This document shows, piece after piece, positions 39,888-50,993 of a stretch of DNA of 64,000 nt. The stretch spans positions 62,001 to 126,000 of the forward strand of contig JADLSH010000114.1 in the NCBI GenBank assembly GCA_016169945.1, given 5' to 3'. This stretch comes from Trachythela sp. YZ-2020. Taxonomy: Eukaryota; Cnidaria; Anthozoa; Malacalcyonacea; Clavulariidae. Below the pieces are notes generated by a model that was not told where the DNA came from, ran no database searches, and was given only the letters and a program-made list of their open reading frames with translations. The translations under genes were made by a program, and so were the position numbers. Every line of letters starts with the position of its first letter. Positions within the stretch are counted from its first letter, which is position 1.

Positions 39888-39904
39888 TTAAACCCTTCTG
39901 AAGT

Positions 39905-40790
39905 GTATATATCTACTAGAAATACATGCATACAGAATCCCCTCGCCCATTCGAACCAAACAATTTACAAATACGATGACTGTAACCATGGTAACACGCA
40001 ACACAGTCAACACGACAACACTGCATATTTCTTTTGTAAATTTGTACAAGATTTGTACTTTATCAATTACCCAACTATATAAAGTAGGTATGTTATTATG
40101 TACTCTTTTAGCTTTGATTTACTGTAAAATTATACCTTAGATGAACAGACGTCTCACAAAACGTTTCGAAATTTTCGTAAAACTTCAACTGTTTTTTGAA
40201 CAGTATTTTTATACTTCGTCTTCGCACTTGTTTTTGAAATGAACTTTTTGAGATTTAATATTTTTCTTATTCTATAACGTATTTGAATTAATACTAAAAT
40301 ACTTTTTAAGATTAATCAATGTTGTATTGACCACACAGGATGACCTACGCACTTTCAAATTCACAAACTATACTGCATGACAATCGGCAAAAGCAAGTAT
40401 GCAAAATAGACACTTACCCGTTTAAAACGCTTTAAAACTCGAAAATCTTCCCCTTTTTTCGGTCTTTTGACTGCTTTTCCTCCTGCTGACTTTAACAAGT
40501 GAAAGTTCTCTAAAAAAATTTCATTTATCTTGTTTTGAAGACTTTATTTGTCTGTATTATTTCCCGACTCCTGAGTACAAAACAATGTACAAAATTATTT
40601 TTGAAAAAAGTTGGCAAAATGGCAGTTAGTTTCTGACGTATCATTAAAAAACAAATTCTTTGTCTTAGCAAATCATGAGGTTGCTAGTTACCAGTTTTCT
40701 CTCGGCCTAAACTCGCGCACGCGCATAAAGTAGAAACCGTCCATGACCGTCCATAACATAATGGCGGACGACGATTTTGCATTCACTTTG
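39905..40790 (+). repeat. High-copy dispersed repeat, copy 1
   Basis: Runs from ACTAGAAATACATGCATACA and ATCCCCTCGCCC through CCAACTATATAAAGTAGGTA, TGTTGTATTGACCACACAGG, CACTTACCCGTTTAAAACGC and TCGCGCACGCGCATAAAG to ATAATGGCGGACGACGATTT. No TIRs and no long ORF. Other copies: 40800-41440, 43830-44775, 45065-45389 with 50994-51740, and 63500-64000, plus fragments near 13500, 17760 and 62400. Confidence 0.8.
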
Positions 40791-40799
40791 CATATGACT

Positions 40800-41440
40800 T
40801 GCCCCACTATATAAAGTTGATGTGTTATTACGTACTCTTTTAGCTTTGGTTTGCTGTGAAATTCAGTCTTAGACATTTCACCAAAACGTCAAAAATTTTC
40901 AGAGAACTTCAGCTAGCTGTTTTTTGAACAGTACCTTTTTTTTACTTTACCTTTAAAATGAAGTTTTTGACATTACGTTGTTTCTTCAAAATCAGATTTA
41001 AACTTGCTAAAATACCTTTTAGGTTTAATCGATATTGTAATAACCTCACAGAGTGACATACGCCTTTGCAAATCCACAAAGTAAAATATGCAAAATAGAC
41101 ACTTACCCGTTTAAAACACTTCAAAACTTCAAAATCGTGTCCCTTTTTCAGCCATTCCACTGTTTCTTCTCTTGTTGAATTTAACCATTAAAAGTCCTCT
41201 TGAAAATGTTCATTTATCTTGTTTTGATGACTCTATTTACTGTATCCGTATGTTTTTTCAATTTTTGAAAAAGGTTTTCAAAATGGCAGTTTAAATGCTG
41301 ATGAATTAAAAAACAAAATATTTGTCTTAGCCAATCTCGAGCTTGGTAGATACCAATCCATCTTGGCCTGTATTCGCGCATGCGTATAACGAAGAAATCC
41401 CTGACCGTCCATGACATAATGGCGGACAACGCATGAGTGG
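40800..41440 (+). repeat. High-copy dispersed repeat, copy 2 (5'-truncated, in tandem)
   Basis: Starts at the CCCACTATATAAAGTTGATG block directly after copy 1 and ends at the CATAATGGCGGACAACGC block. Small ORFs in it recur in other copies and are not genes. Confidence 0.75.
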
Positions 41441-41459
41441 AAAGCGGAGTCTTCAGTCT

Positions 41460-43430
41460 TTAATAAGACAAAGTACATACATTGTCAGTTAGAATAAAAC
41501 GTTGGACGGAAAAGCAACGACGGCGGCCAAAACAAATCATTCAAAAATATTATTGTAAAGTATTATCGAAAACTTGCCTTGTATTATCAATCCGTATGGA
41601 TTTAGTCAATTTAAAACAGTTTGAAGAGGTAAAGTCAGTTATGTTTGAGAAGATTTCTACTTCAGTACTGAACCAATATGCTGAGTACCATTTCTCACGA
41701 CTTTAAATGCAGGCCGTAGCCTCCTCGCCAGGCAACTCTGTAGAGTTTCAAGCAGACTAGTCCCTAGTCCTCTGTGCACGCGTTCTATTTTTCCGTGAGT
41801 TTCAAGCGAAATAGTTTGGGGCTGGGGACGAGTAGGACTTGCAGAAAATTGAAGCCGGAGTTTGCATAATTACAGTAGAACCCGGACACCGCTACTGTTA
41901 CTTTTGTGAACTATAGCCTATACAATAAACACTGTCAATACAGTTTATTTAACAATTGTGTTGTAAGTATTTTAAACTGAAAAGGTGCATTCTCTATTTT
42001 AGTCCGTTTGACGTGCACGCTTACGCTGCAAAACAAAAACGGTACGTGCATGTATTCCCTAATATAAACAGGAACTGAATTTATTAAAGTTCGAGATAAC
42101 CGGGTAAATTTGGTCAAGGGAACCAAAATTAGTTCGAGGTAGCGGGGAGTTCGAGTTAACCAAGTAAAAATGGAAATTGGAAAAACGTTTTGTCGTTAGA
42201 CGCGCTGTATTTACGATCAGTTGTTTCAAATGTAAATATTTCCAGACGCCTTAATTTACAGACGTGTTATTCGATAGCCTTTATGACTTCCTAGTCTTCC
42301 TTTGTTTGTTCCGGTTCATATTATATATCCAAAGTCATTTGCATACATCTTCATAAATTATCTAAAAAAAATTACAATTATTTTCATAAACCTGAATTGC
42401 CAAAACAGGATTTAGAATTTGCCCGAAAATGTTACACAAAATTTGTAGCTCATGAAAAAAGGAACGTTGTTGGAAAGTTTCATTGCCTTTGAAGAAGTAG
42501 AACTATTTGTTTTTATTTTTTGAAATTCGCATACAAATGGGCGAAATCGTTGAAATTTAATACGCGCACGCGATATATATTACGAAAAATGCCATATAAG
42601 GTTAGTGTTGCTTGTGCTAAACCAATGAAAATCCGCCATCTACGCAATGACATCACGAGGAATCGATTGTCGGTACTGATAATGCGTTGGCATCACAGTT
42701 CTTAAATTTACATTTTCGTTGTGACGTGAATGAGGAAGGTAGAAATAGCTCGTAGCTTCGAACAAAGAAAGAGGTGAAACTTAAAACTAAGGTCTAAGGA
42801 AACAAATTCAAACATTAAAACAAACACAAAAAGTGCTTTCATTCTTCCTTTTCAAATAAATGGAGCATTTACAACTTCAACAAATCCGAGACGAAAAATA
42901 AATAGTTAAAATTCAAAGCACTCTGTAGTTCACAAACTTTCATGCGGTGTTACTACAGTAATTATATATAGAGTGACAGAAATTTGAGTCGACACAACCA
43001 TACTCTATAGTAGTGCCTGACAAATTACGACTTTGACTGATCACAAGCCCGTGTCCCACATCTTCTTCAGACTGGATTATTGCGAGATTTTGCCTGCGAG
43101 CAACGATTGGACTATACTACTCGAACTACCGCAATCAACACATGTTGAAAGAGAGAAAGACGCTATGTCTTCAAGAGATTTACTAATGTATGATTATTAA
43201 AACATTCAAATTCACTGAAACCAACAATAGCTTGCAAGCAGGCTCTCTAGACTCTAGGGAGGGAGGCTCGACATGTAATATATCATATAGAATATAGGCT
43301 ATTTATTTAAGATCATGATATATTTTTACGGTCGATATAGCTATTGAGTATTGTATAACAACTGCTCAAGCATTAGGAAAGATTCAGAGGCATAATCATA
43401 TCTTTGGCCAATATTAGTGTGGGTGGAAAA
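41460..43430. other. No gene recognised
   Basis: The ORF 41482-41706 (ends NQYAEYHFSRL) has no recognised domain. 42500-42700 has an unsupported ORF. The remainder is AT-rich. Confidence 0.35.
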
Positions 43431-43435
43431 ATTAA

Positions 43436-43520
43436 ATATAATTATTATTATTATTATCAAAAATTTATATAGCGCATAATGGAGAAAAATCTATGCGCTT
43501 TACAATGGTATATAGTTCAA
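43436..43520 (-). repeat. Retroposon 3' tail (probable)
   Basis: On the minus strand AAAGCGCATAGATTTTTCTC...GCGCTATATAAATTTTTGAT is followed by an (AAT)n run, a common layout of LINE/SINE 3' ends. Confidence 0.45.
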
Positions 43521-43829
43521 CTAGAAGAAGAATTAAGAAAGCACGTTTACTTATTTAAGTTTATAATAGCTTTTAATAGTTAAGGAATAAGGAAATGAAA
43601 GTAATCTTATAATAAGGAAGTGTTGTTTATGAGAAAATGTCAAACATGAGAAGTGCCAGGGCAGAGGCCGAAAGGAAGTTGAAGCGATAAAAACCTCATT
43701 GAGCAACGCTTAAGAATTCATCTTGTTTTACAGCTATTGAGACTTAGCGCATTTAAGACGCTCTTAAAGTTTTGGCGCGTGAATACTTGTATGTATTCAA
43801 GTATCTTTAATAAACGCCAACATGCTTTA

Positions 43830-44775
43830 ATCCCCGAGCCGGCGCGAAGCGCCGTGCGAAGGTACTAATTCCGCTCGGAGATTTACACCCGGGTATGTGA
43901 AAACATTGTGGAATGCAAAGTCGTCCGCCATGTTTTTTTGTCATGGACTCGACCTTTTTGTAAGTTATGCGCATGCGCAAGTTCAAGCCGAGATTAATTT
44001 TGCAAACTATTTTCAAAAATAGTTTTGCACTCATTTTATAAGTAAGTCTCTATGTAAGTAAGTTTCCAAAACAAGATAAATGAAAATTATTTAGAGGACA
44101 AATAACAAGAGGAAAAACAGTCGAAAGACCGAAAAAGGAGCGTTTTAAACAGGCAAGTGTCTATTTTGCATGCTTGCTTTGCCGATTTTTTAACATAGCA
44201 TGCAGGTTTAATCTTCTTGTGAATTTGAAAATGTGTAGATCATTCTGTGTGGTCAATACAACATTGATTGATCTTTAAGAGTATTTTAGTATTGATTCAA
44301 ATATGTTATAGACAAATAAAATAACATTAAATCTCAAAAACTTCATTGCAAAAGCAAGTGCGAAGTATAAAAATACTCCTCGAAAAGCAGTTGAAGTTTT
44401 TTGAAAATTTCGAAACGTTTTGTGAACGTCTAAGGTTGAATGTTACAGTAAATCAAAGCTAAAAGAGTACATAATAGCATACCCACTTTATAGAGTTGGG
44501 CAATTGATAATTTTATAGTTAAAAACAAAATAATATTTTGTGCAAATTAAAATATAAAAAATATACAATGTTGCGTGTTACCATGGTTACATTCGTGGAC
44601 TCAGTACTTCATGTTACAATAACTTTTGGAGTAAATTGTAAAATTGTTTGGTTCAAATGGGCGAGGGGATTCTGCATGCATGTATTTCTAGTTACAATAT
44701 GTAAATATTTAGTGGCAGATGAAAACAGCTCTGTGCTTATTGCAAAAGTTATAGTCAGTTACTAAAACACCAGGT
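43830..44775 (-). repeat. High-copy dispersed repeat, copy 3
   Basis: Minus-strand copy extending further on one side to a GGCGCTTCGCGCC hairpin (43842-43854) and AATTCCGCTCGG...CACCCGGGTATG, which shows that copy 1 is truncated there. Confidence 0.78.
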
Positions 44776-45064
44776 GATTTACCTGCGTGTGTATAGAGGT
44801 TTTGCACCATCACGTGACTAAATTCTAAAATCTTTAACGTGCAACCTATCAAGCTGGCTGTTAAACATGTTTTCTATGTCATTACTGATAGCAAGTATTC
44901 ATCACAAATTTCAAGTCGATACAATTATTCCCTCACGAGTTTAAAAGGTTTGAATAATTCGTATTGCTGACGTCAGCATTATTTTCAAATGCCGTTAAAA
45001 GCTACATTTTTTCTAAACCTAACGCGAAAAACTCAATTTAACTTTTAAAAGCAATATATAGTCC

Positions 45065-45389
45065 CCGGCGCCGTGCGAGAGTACTATAATTCCGCTCGGA
45101 TATTTACACCCGGGTATGTGACAACATAGCGGAATGCAAAGTTGTCCGCCATTATGTCATGGACCCTACGTCATGGCCGGTCATGGACGGTTTTCTACTT
45201 TATGCGCATGCGCGAGTTTAGGCCAAGAGAAAACTTTTTTCAAAAATAGTTTTGTGCATTGTTTTGTACTCAGGAGTCGGGAAATAATACAGACAAATAA
45301 AGTCTTCAAAACAAGATAAATGAAAATTTTGTAGAGGACTTTCACTTACTAAAGTCAACAGGAAAATAATTCAGTCAAAAGACCGAGAA
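45065..45389 (-). repeat. High-copy dispersed repeat, copy 4, left half
   Basis: Interrupted at 45390-45398 by the TIR element 45399-50984 and resumed at 50994. Confidence 0.8.
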
Positions 45390-45398
45390 AGGACAAGG
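45390..45398 (+). repeat. 9-bp target duplication, left
   Basis: AGGACAAGG, repeated at 50985-50993. Confidence 0.8.
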
Positions 45399-45597
45399 CA
45401 ACCTCGAACCCAGGGTCTTTCGAGGGGGAGGGGAAAGGCCCTGGCGTCGGCCGGTCACGTGACATAAAAACACCCAGATATAGTTGGTGTTTTAAAATTT
45501 TAATTATACTTAAATTTTGCATAAATTTCCTAATTTGCATAATTATACTTAAATTTTGCATAATATTGTTTTTAGTTCGTTCCAGATTTCTTGAAGT

Positions 45598-45779
45598 TGT
45601 TGAACGATGTTCTCATTACGTCATAATTATCATACTCTGTAACTATAGCATGATGGGAAGGTTTTATCTCCATGTGCTTGTACGTTGTGTTAAAGAGAGA
45701 AAATAAACGTCTGCTCGTAGTTAATGTCTTGTATAATAAATCTATCCCAATCAGACGTCAAGAGAAGATGAATCCAACA
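45598..45779 (+). repeat. Copia 5' LTR
   Basis: 182 bp, no mismatch to the 3' LTR seen. Contains a GAGAAAATAAACG stretch and ends with the gag ATG (45768-45770) and its first codons. Confidence 0.95.
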
Positions 45780-48700
45780 GGTTATGGGCCCAGGACCGAC
45801 ACGAGATGGGGTAGGTTAACGTTTGACGGAAATGAAAACAATTATGAACTATGGGAAGCAAAATTCCTCGGTCACTTGAGAATACTAAAATTGAAAGACA
45901 CAATCCTACCATCCGAGACCGAACCAAACGCAGCGAAAAATGAAGAATGCTATGCAGAACTAATACAATTCTTGGACGACAAAAGTCTTTCACTGGTGAT
46001 GAGAGACGCCGCCGATGATGGCAGAAAGGCTTTGAAAATGCTACGTGAACATTACGCAAGTGAGGGGAAGCCAAGAATCATAACACTGTACACCAAGTTA
46101 ACATCACTTGTAAAGGAAGCTAATGAGACAGCTACAGATTACTTGATAAGGGCTGAAAAGGTTATCACAGCTCTCAGAACCGCCAAAGAAACACTCAGCG
46201 ACGGACTCGTTATCGCAATGATCTTGAAAGGACTCCCGGAGTCGTACAAACCATTCACCATCCATGTTACTCAAAGTTCAAGTGAACTAACCTTCGTCGA
46301 GTTTAAATCCCAATTGAGAAGTTTCGAAGAGACAGAAAAATTCAATGCAAAACCAAAAGAAGATCAGGTGATGAAATTTGAATCATTTACATCTCCCACG
46401 TGCTACGGTTGCGGGCGTAAAGGATACATTGTCAAAGATTGCCCCGACAAATCTGAAGCAAGAAATAGATGGTGCAACTATCACAAGAGCACAACGCACA
46501 ACGACAGCACCTGCAGGAGACAGCAACAACGTAAAGACAAAGCAAAGCAAGCCGCTTGTGATGAGCCACCAGAAACAACCAACGATGAACATTCCTTCAT
46601 TTTCCAAGTTAACGAGCATACAACCAAACGTGTCAAATCTAAAGGAATGTTAGTGGACACCGGAGCTACAACCCACATCGTTACAACCGACATTTTAGTG
46701 AGAGTCGACAAAGCTTTTAAACCGGAGAAAGATTACATGGAATTGGCAGATGGTACGCGGACAAACAACATTGCAGTCAAGCGTGGCGATGCCGAGGTTG
46801 TACTAAAAGATGTGAATGGGAGATATGTAAATACCGTACTTAAAGATGCGTTATTCATACCATCATTCCCTCAGGACATATTCTCTGTGAAAGCTGCCAC
46901 ATCACATGGAGCCGAGTTGAAATTCCATCAAGACCAAAGTGAACTTATATATAAAGATGGCACCACTTTTGCCATCGAACATCATGGACGGTTGTATTAT
47001 TTGCACACTCTTGAGCATTGCAAGAATGACAGTAATCATATTAGTGATAAAAATAACGATAAGGTAAGCGTCGCTTATGATATCAACACATGGCATGAAA
47101 TATTAGGCCATTGTAATTTCGAAGATATTGTAAAGTTAGAGAATGTAGTTGAGGGCATGACAATATCAGGCAAAGTTGATAAATCCAAGTTAGAGTGCAA
47201 TACATGCACTGAAGGAAAGTATGTAAATAGTAGGAGTAGGAGGCCAGATGCTAGAGCTACCAAGCCTTTAGAAATGGTGCATACAGATTTAGCCGGTCCT
47301 GTCACCCCAGAATCGAGGGAGGGTTTTAAATATTGTATCTCTTTTACTGATGATTTTTCCGGATCAGTATTTGTATACTTTCTTAAGAAAAAGAGTGACT
47401 CTATCATAGCAACAGAGAGATTTCTGGCTGACTGTTCTCCCTATGGTCACGTAAAGCGTTTAAGATCTGACAATGGGTCAGAGTTCATGAGTAACGATTT
47501 TCAAGCACTTCTAAGAGAGAGAGGCATAAAACATGAGACATCCGCTCCTTACTCTCCCCATCAAAACGGTACCGCTGAAAGGTACTGGAGAACCCTGTTT
47601 GAGATGGGAAGGTGCTTACTACTCCAAAAGGGGTTGCCCAAAGCTATGTGGCCATATGCGGTCCAAAGTGCAGCCCACATTAGGAATAGGTGTTATAGTA
47701 ATAGATTAAAGGGTACACCATATTTCGCATTAACAGGACAAAAACCTGACATTTCCAAAATGTGTGTGTTTGGATCAGAATGTTATGCATACAAACACGA
47801 CCAAAAGAAATTGGACCCAAGATGCTTAAAGGGAGTATTTATGGGCCATGACAAGAGTAGCCCCGCCTATCTGATTTACCATCCAGATAGTGGTAAAGTC
47901 ATGAAATATCGCCTTGTAAAATTCATTAAAACCAAACATGTAGAACAATGCACACAGACTGATACTTCAAACTGTGACGATCAGAACTTAGGTAGAAAAC
48001 CAAATGAAACTCAGTCTATTAGTTTTAATGAAACCCATAGTGATCCAATCTTGCCAAAATGTGAACAACCAATCACAGATACTGAAAGTGATGAGCAGGG
48101 TACAAATGGCCAAACTGATGGAAACAATGCACATTCTGAGGAAAGCCAAGATCAGACAAAAAGGTACCCCCAAAGGGAGAGGAAACCCCCACAGTACTTA
48201 AATACTGAACATTCAACTTATACAAACACTGATTATTGTTTCAAAACATGTGGAATGCCACAAACATATGTAGAAGCCACAAACTCTTCTGAAGCTGCAG
48301 GGTGGGAACAGGCCATGAGAGAGGAAATTGATTCACTTAAGGAAAATGACACATACGAATTAAGCATTTTACCTGAAGGTAAAAATTCAGTAGGAGGGAA
48401 GTGGGTATATACAATAAAACAAAGTGCAGAGGGTCATGAAACATTTAAAGCTAGGTACGTAGCCAAGGGATATAGCCAAGTAGAGGGAATAGACTATCAG
48501 GAGACATTTGCCCCCACAGCTAACATTACCTCAATTAGAGCACTTATGCAACTAGCAGCACAAAACAACCTCATTGTCCACCAAATGGATGTGAAGACCG
48601 CATATTTACACGCCCCAATAGACTATGAAATATATATGGATCAGCCAGATGGTTTTGAAGAAGTGTCAGAAAATGGTGATAAATTAGTCTATAAGCTAAA

Positions 48701-49487
48701 GAAATCTCTCTATGGCTTGAAACAGTCAGGCAGAAATTGGAATAAAGTTTTGCATGAGCACTTGGAAGCTAGTGATTTTGTTAGAAACCCAGTAGACCAT
48801 TGTGTTTACAGGAAACAAATCGGTGAGGAAATAATCATTGTGATTATTTGGGTAGATGACTTAATCATAGCCGCAAGCAATATGGATTTAATGTGTGAAT
48901 TCAAGAAAAACATGAATCTCAAATTTAAAATGAAGGATCTAGGTAAAGTTTCATACTTCTTAGGCATTGATTTCAAGCAAACGGATGGGTTGATTAAGAT
49001 GAGTCAAAGGAGATACATAATTAAAATGCTTGAACGATTTGGGATGGACAACTGTAAGCCTAGGACAACCCCCTGCGAGCAAAATCTAGAGTGTAACAGT
49101 AATGAACCAGTTGACAACAAAATGTATCGTGAGATCGTAGGAAGTTTGATTTATGCAATGACCTGCACCAGACCGGATATTAGTTGGATTGTCAGTAAAT
49201 TATCACAAAAATTGTCCAATCCAAAAATGGAAGACATGGTAGCTGCCAAGCATGTTTTAAGATATCTAAGAGGCACTGCAGATTATGAATTATGTTATAA
49301 GAAGTGTAATGACGAGTTGAACCTGGTTGCTTATAGTGATTCCGATTGGGCATCTTCAATAGAAGATAGGCGCAGCACCACAGGGTACTGTTTTAGTTTA
49401 TGTGAAGAAGGCCCTCTTATATCTTGGAAATCAAGGAAGCAACCTACTGTCGTCTATCTACATGTGAAGAAGCTGAGTATGGTTTAG
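45768..49487 (+). pseudogene. Copia gag-pol polyprotein, frameshifted in RNase H
   Basis: Start taken at 45768 (MNPTGYGPR), near the LTR end; the frame is open upstream to 45672 within the LTR. In order: gag with FDGNENNYELWEAKF; zinc knuckle CYGCGRKGYIVKDC, where Tyr replaces the usual His; protease LVDTGATTH; integrase HEILGH and CNTC, then HTDLAGP, RSDNGSEF and PHQNGTAERYW (DDE); reverse transcriptase QMDVKTAYLHA, LYGLKQSGRNW and IWVDDLIIA (WVDD for the common YVDD); RNase H YSDSDWASS. Near 49455 the frame is lost by one base, shortly after ISWKSRKQPTV, and it stops at 49487. The next catalytic block continues in another frame. 1239 residues. Confidence 0.93.
45780..45793 (+). promoter_or_regulatory. 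Primer-binding site, internal initiator-tRNA-Met type
   Basis: GGTTATGGGCCCAG directly follows the LTR. It complements the anticodon arm of initiator tRNA-Met rather than its 3' end, the half-tRNA priming known from Drosophila copia. It lies within the gag frame, so it is also translated (GYGP). Confidence 0.85.
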
Positions 49488-49760
49488 CAAACACAACTCA
49501 GGAGGAGCTTCTAACTCAACTGGACTTTACTAAATGGTAAAAATGAAAATCTTATACAAAGCTATAAGCTATACGAAGGGCTATAGAGGGGCTATAGAGG
49601 CTGAAGAACCCCAGAACAGAGAGAATCATGATGATTGATCACAAATCATTCATCATACGATGTATTAGCAAATGGTAAAATAGATATTGTATATTGTCCT
49701 ACTGAAGATATGGCAGCTGACACATTTACAAAAGGTTAAAATAGCAAAGTTCAAGAGATT
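49456..49760 (+). pseudogene. Remnant of the Copia RNase H C-terminus
   Basis: Out of frame with gag-pol: STCEEAEYGLANTTQEEL, then a stop and a compressed stretch with GGGCTATAGAGGGGCTATAG tandem words, then VYCPTEDMAADTFTKG ending at TAA. The order is right but sequence between the blocks is missing. Confidence 0.75.
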
Positions 49761-49861
49761 CCTTTTTGGAAATTAAAAATGTATATAGTTCGTTATTGAC
49801 ACTAGTTGAAATTACTTGATGTTAAAAGTAAACAATGTTATTAGTTTTAGTTCATGAGAAC

Positions 49862-49870
49862 AAGTGGGGG
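49862..49870 (+). promoter_or_regulatory. Copia polypurine tract
   Basis: AAGTGGGGG immediately before the 3' LTR. Confidence 0.8.
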
Positions 49871-50052
49871 TGTTGAACGATGTTCTCATTACGTCATAAT
49901 TATCATACTCTGTAACTATAGCATGATGGGAAGGTTTTATCTCCATGTGCTTGTACGTTGTGTTAAAGAGAGAAAATAAACGTCTGCTCGTAGTTAATGT
50001 CTTGTATAATAAATCTATCCCAATCAGACGTCAAGAGAAGATGAATCCAACA
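49871..50052 (+). repeat. Copia 3' LTR
   Basis: Identical to the 5' LTR over 182 bp and followed by the GAAGT duplication. Confidence 0.95.
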
Positions 50053-50057
50053 GAAGT

Positions 50058-50827
50058 TGAAGTCTTGTAAGCTCTCATAATCTTTTCCAAATAAAACTGA
50101 TCCTTGTGAACGCCTGCATAGTTTCTCGCAAGACTTCCTTATATCTTTACAGATCAGCTTTTTAATTGAATTGACGACAGTCGGACAGTGTTCTGCAAGA
50201 ATACCTGCCAGTACAGTAGCATATCTAGTGTTGGACGCTCGTGTTATGAGTTGTTGTTGCCTTTCGCTTAAAAGAGATTGAGCCGCTTCCAGCGTATTAT
50301 TAAACGAACACCCAGCTTCTGAAGATTGTTTAGGCAAAATATTAACAGCTTGCCTATTTCCACTTTGACTTTGTGTGTTTGAGGATGCTTCAGTTTCGAC
50401 GGTCACGTCAGCCTCGGTTGTTGTTATTGTTGTAAACAATTGCTTTGCCGAACTTCATTGTGACTGATTTATTTGATGAGCGCGCTTCGAAGGCTGTTGT
50501 GTTGGCTACTGTAACATGCATCTTTTAACAGAGAATTCATCGGGAGGTTTTTCCTGCAAAGATTAAGCTTTAACAATGAAATCTTCCATCTTAATTATGA
50601 ACGCGACGCACTGCCTACATAGCACTTTCGAGTAGCCATCGTCTTCAGAAACTTCTACACCGCACAGTTTCTTTATCTTAGCACAAAGATTTATTGATGT
50701 ATCAGCTTTGCTAAATAAGCGTACCATATGACGCGTGTCTTGACAACCACCACAGAGTCTACAAACTGGGTTTCTATAGTTGTAATTTTGGTCGGTGTGA
50801 CTTTGTCACCCCTTTGTCCGCCATCAT
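50058..50827 (-). pseudogene. ZAD-like zinc-finger protein fragment
   Basis: From ATG at 50827/50824 a short frame shifts into CRLCGGCQDTRHMVRLFSKA and LCAKIKKLCGV...LCRQC, the paired CxxC layout of a ZAD (zf-AD) domain. A Ser/Thr/Gln-rich stretch and a conserved-looking block around NTRYATVLAGILAEHCPTVV follow. The frame is interrupted by one TAA, one TAG and one TGA (each one C-to-T change from a Gln or Arg codon) and by an early frameshift. The Copia element splits it at 50053-50057. The protein family beyond ZAD is not recognised. Confidence 0.65.
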
Positions 50828-50984
50828 GAATATGCATATTAAATAAAATTCAAATTTGGATAAATTAATCTCAAAGTTGCATAAATTTTCAAAATTCACA
50901 AGCCAGTCATAAGACAGAATTCACCAGCCGACGCCAGGGCCTTTTCCCCTCCACCCCCCTCGAAAAGCCCTGGAATCGAGGTTG

Positions 50985-50993
50985 AGGACAAGG
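50985..50993 (+). repeat. 9-bp target duplication, right
   Basis: AGGACAAGG, matching 45390-45398. Confidence 0.8.

Larger units (their letters stand above)
45598..50052 (+). mobile_element. Ty1/Copia retrotransposon, complete structure, RNase H damaged
   Basis: LTRs of 182 bp (45598-45779, 49871-50052) are identical by eye and start TGTTG and end CAACA. A 5-bp target duplication GAAGT flanks them (45593-45597, 50053-50057). Primer-binding site, one gag-pol frame and polypurine tract are all present. LTR identity indicates a recent insertion. The 3' coding end is damaged, so this copy probably needs an active relative to move. Confidence 0.95.
45399..50984 (-). mobile_element. TIR element carrying a ZAD-like gene fragment (Pack-type), host of the Copia insertion
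   Basis: TIRs begin CAACCTCGAACCCAGGG and extend about 55 bases through CGAGGGGGAGGGGAAAGG to GGCCCTGGCGTCGGC; the right end is the inverse. There is a 9-bp target duplication, AGGACAAGG. Without the Copia element it is about 1.1 kb. The cargo on the minus strand is a decayed zinc-finger-type coding region (50827-50058, continuing past the Copia site to about 45580). TIR length, duplication size and captured coding sequence recall Pack-MULEs, but P-like or other superfamilies cannot be excluded, and the cargo might be a transposon's own gene. Confidence 0.75.

Noticed and set aside
41482..41706. Possible gene of 74 codons
   Set aside because: Composition is plausible, but no homologous domain, splice site or leader could be supported.
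47075..47407. Minus-strand ORFs inside the Copia element
   Set aside because: Antisense shadows of gag-pol.
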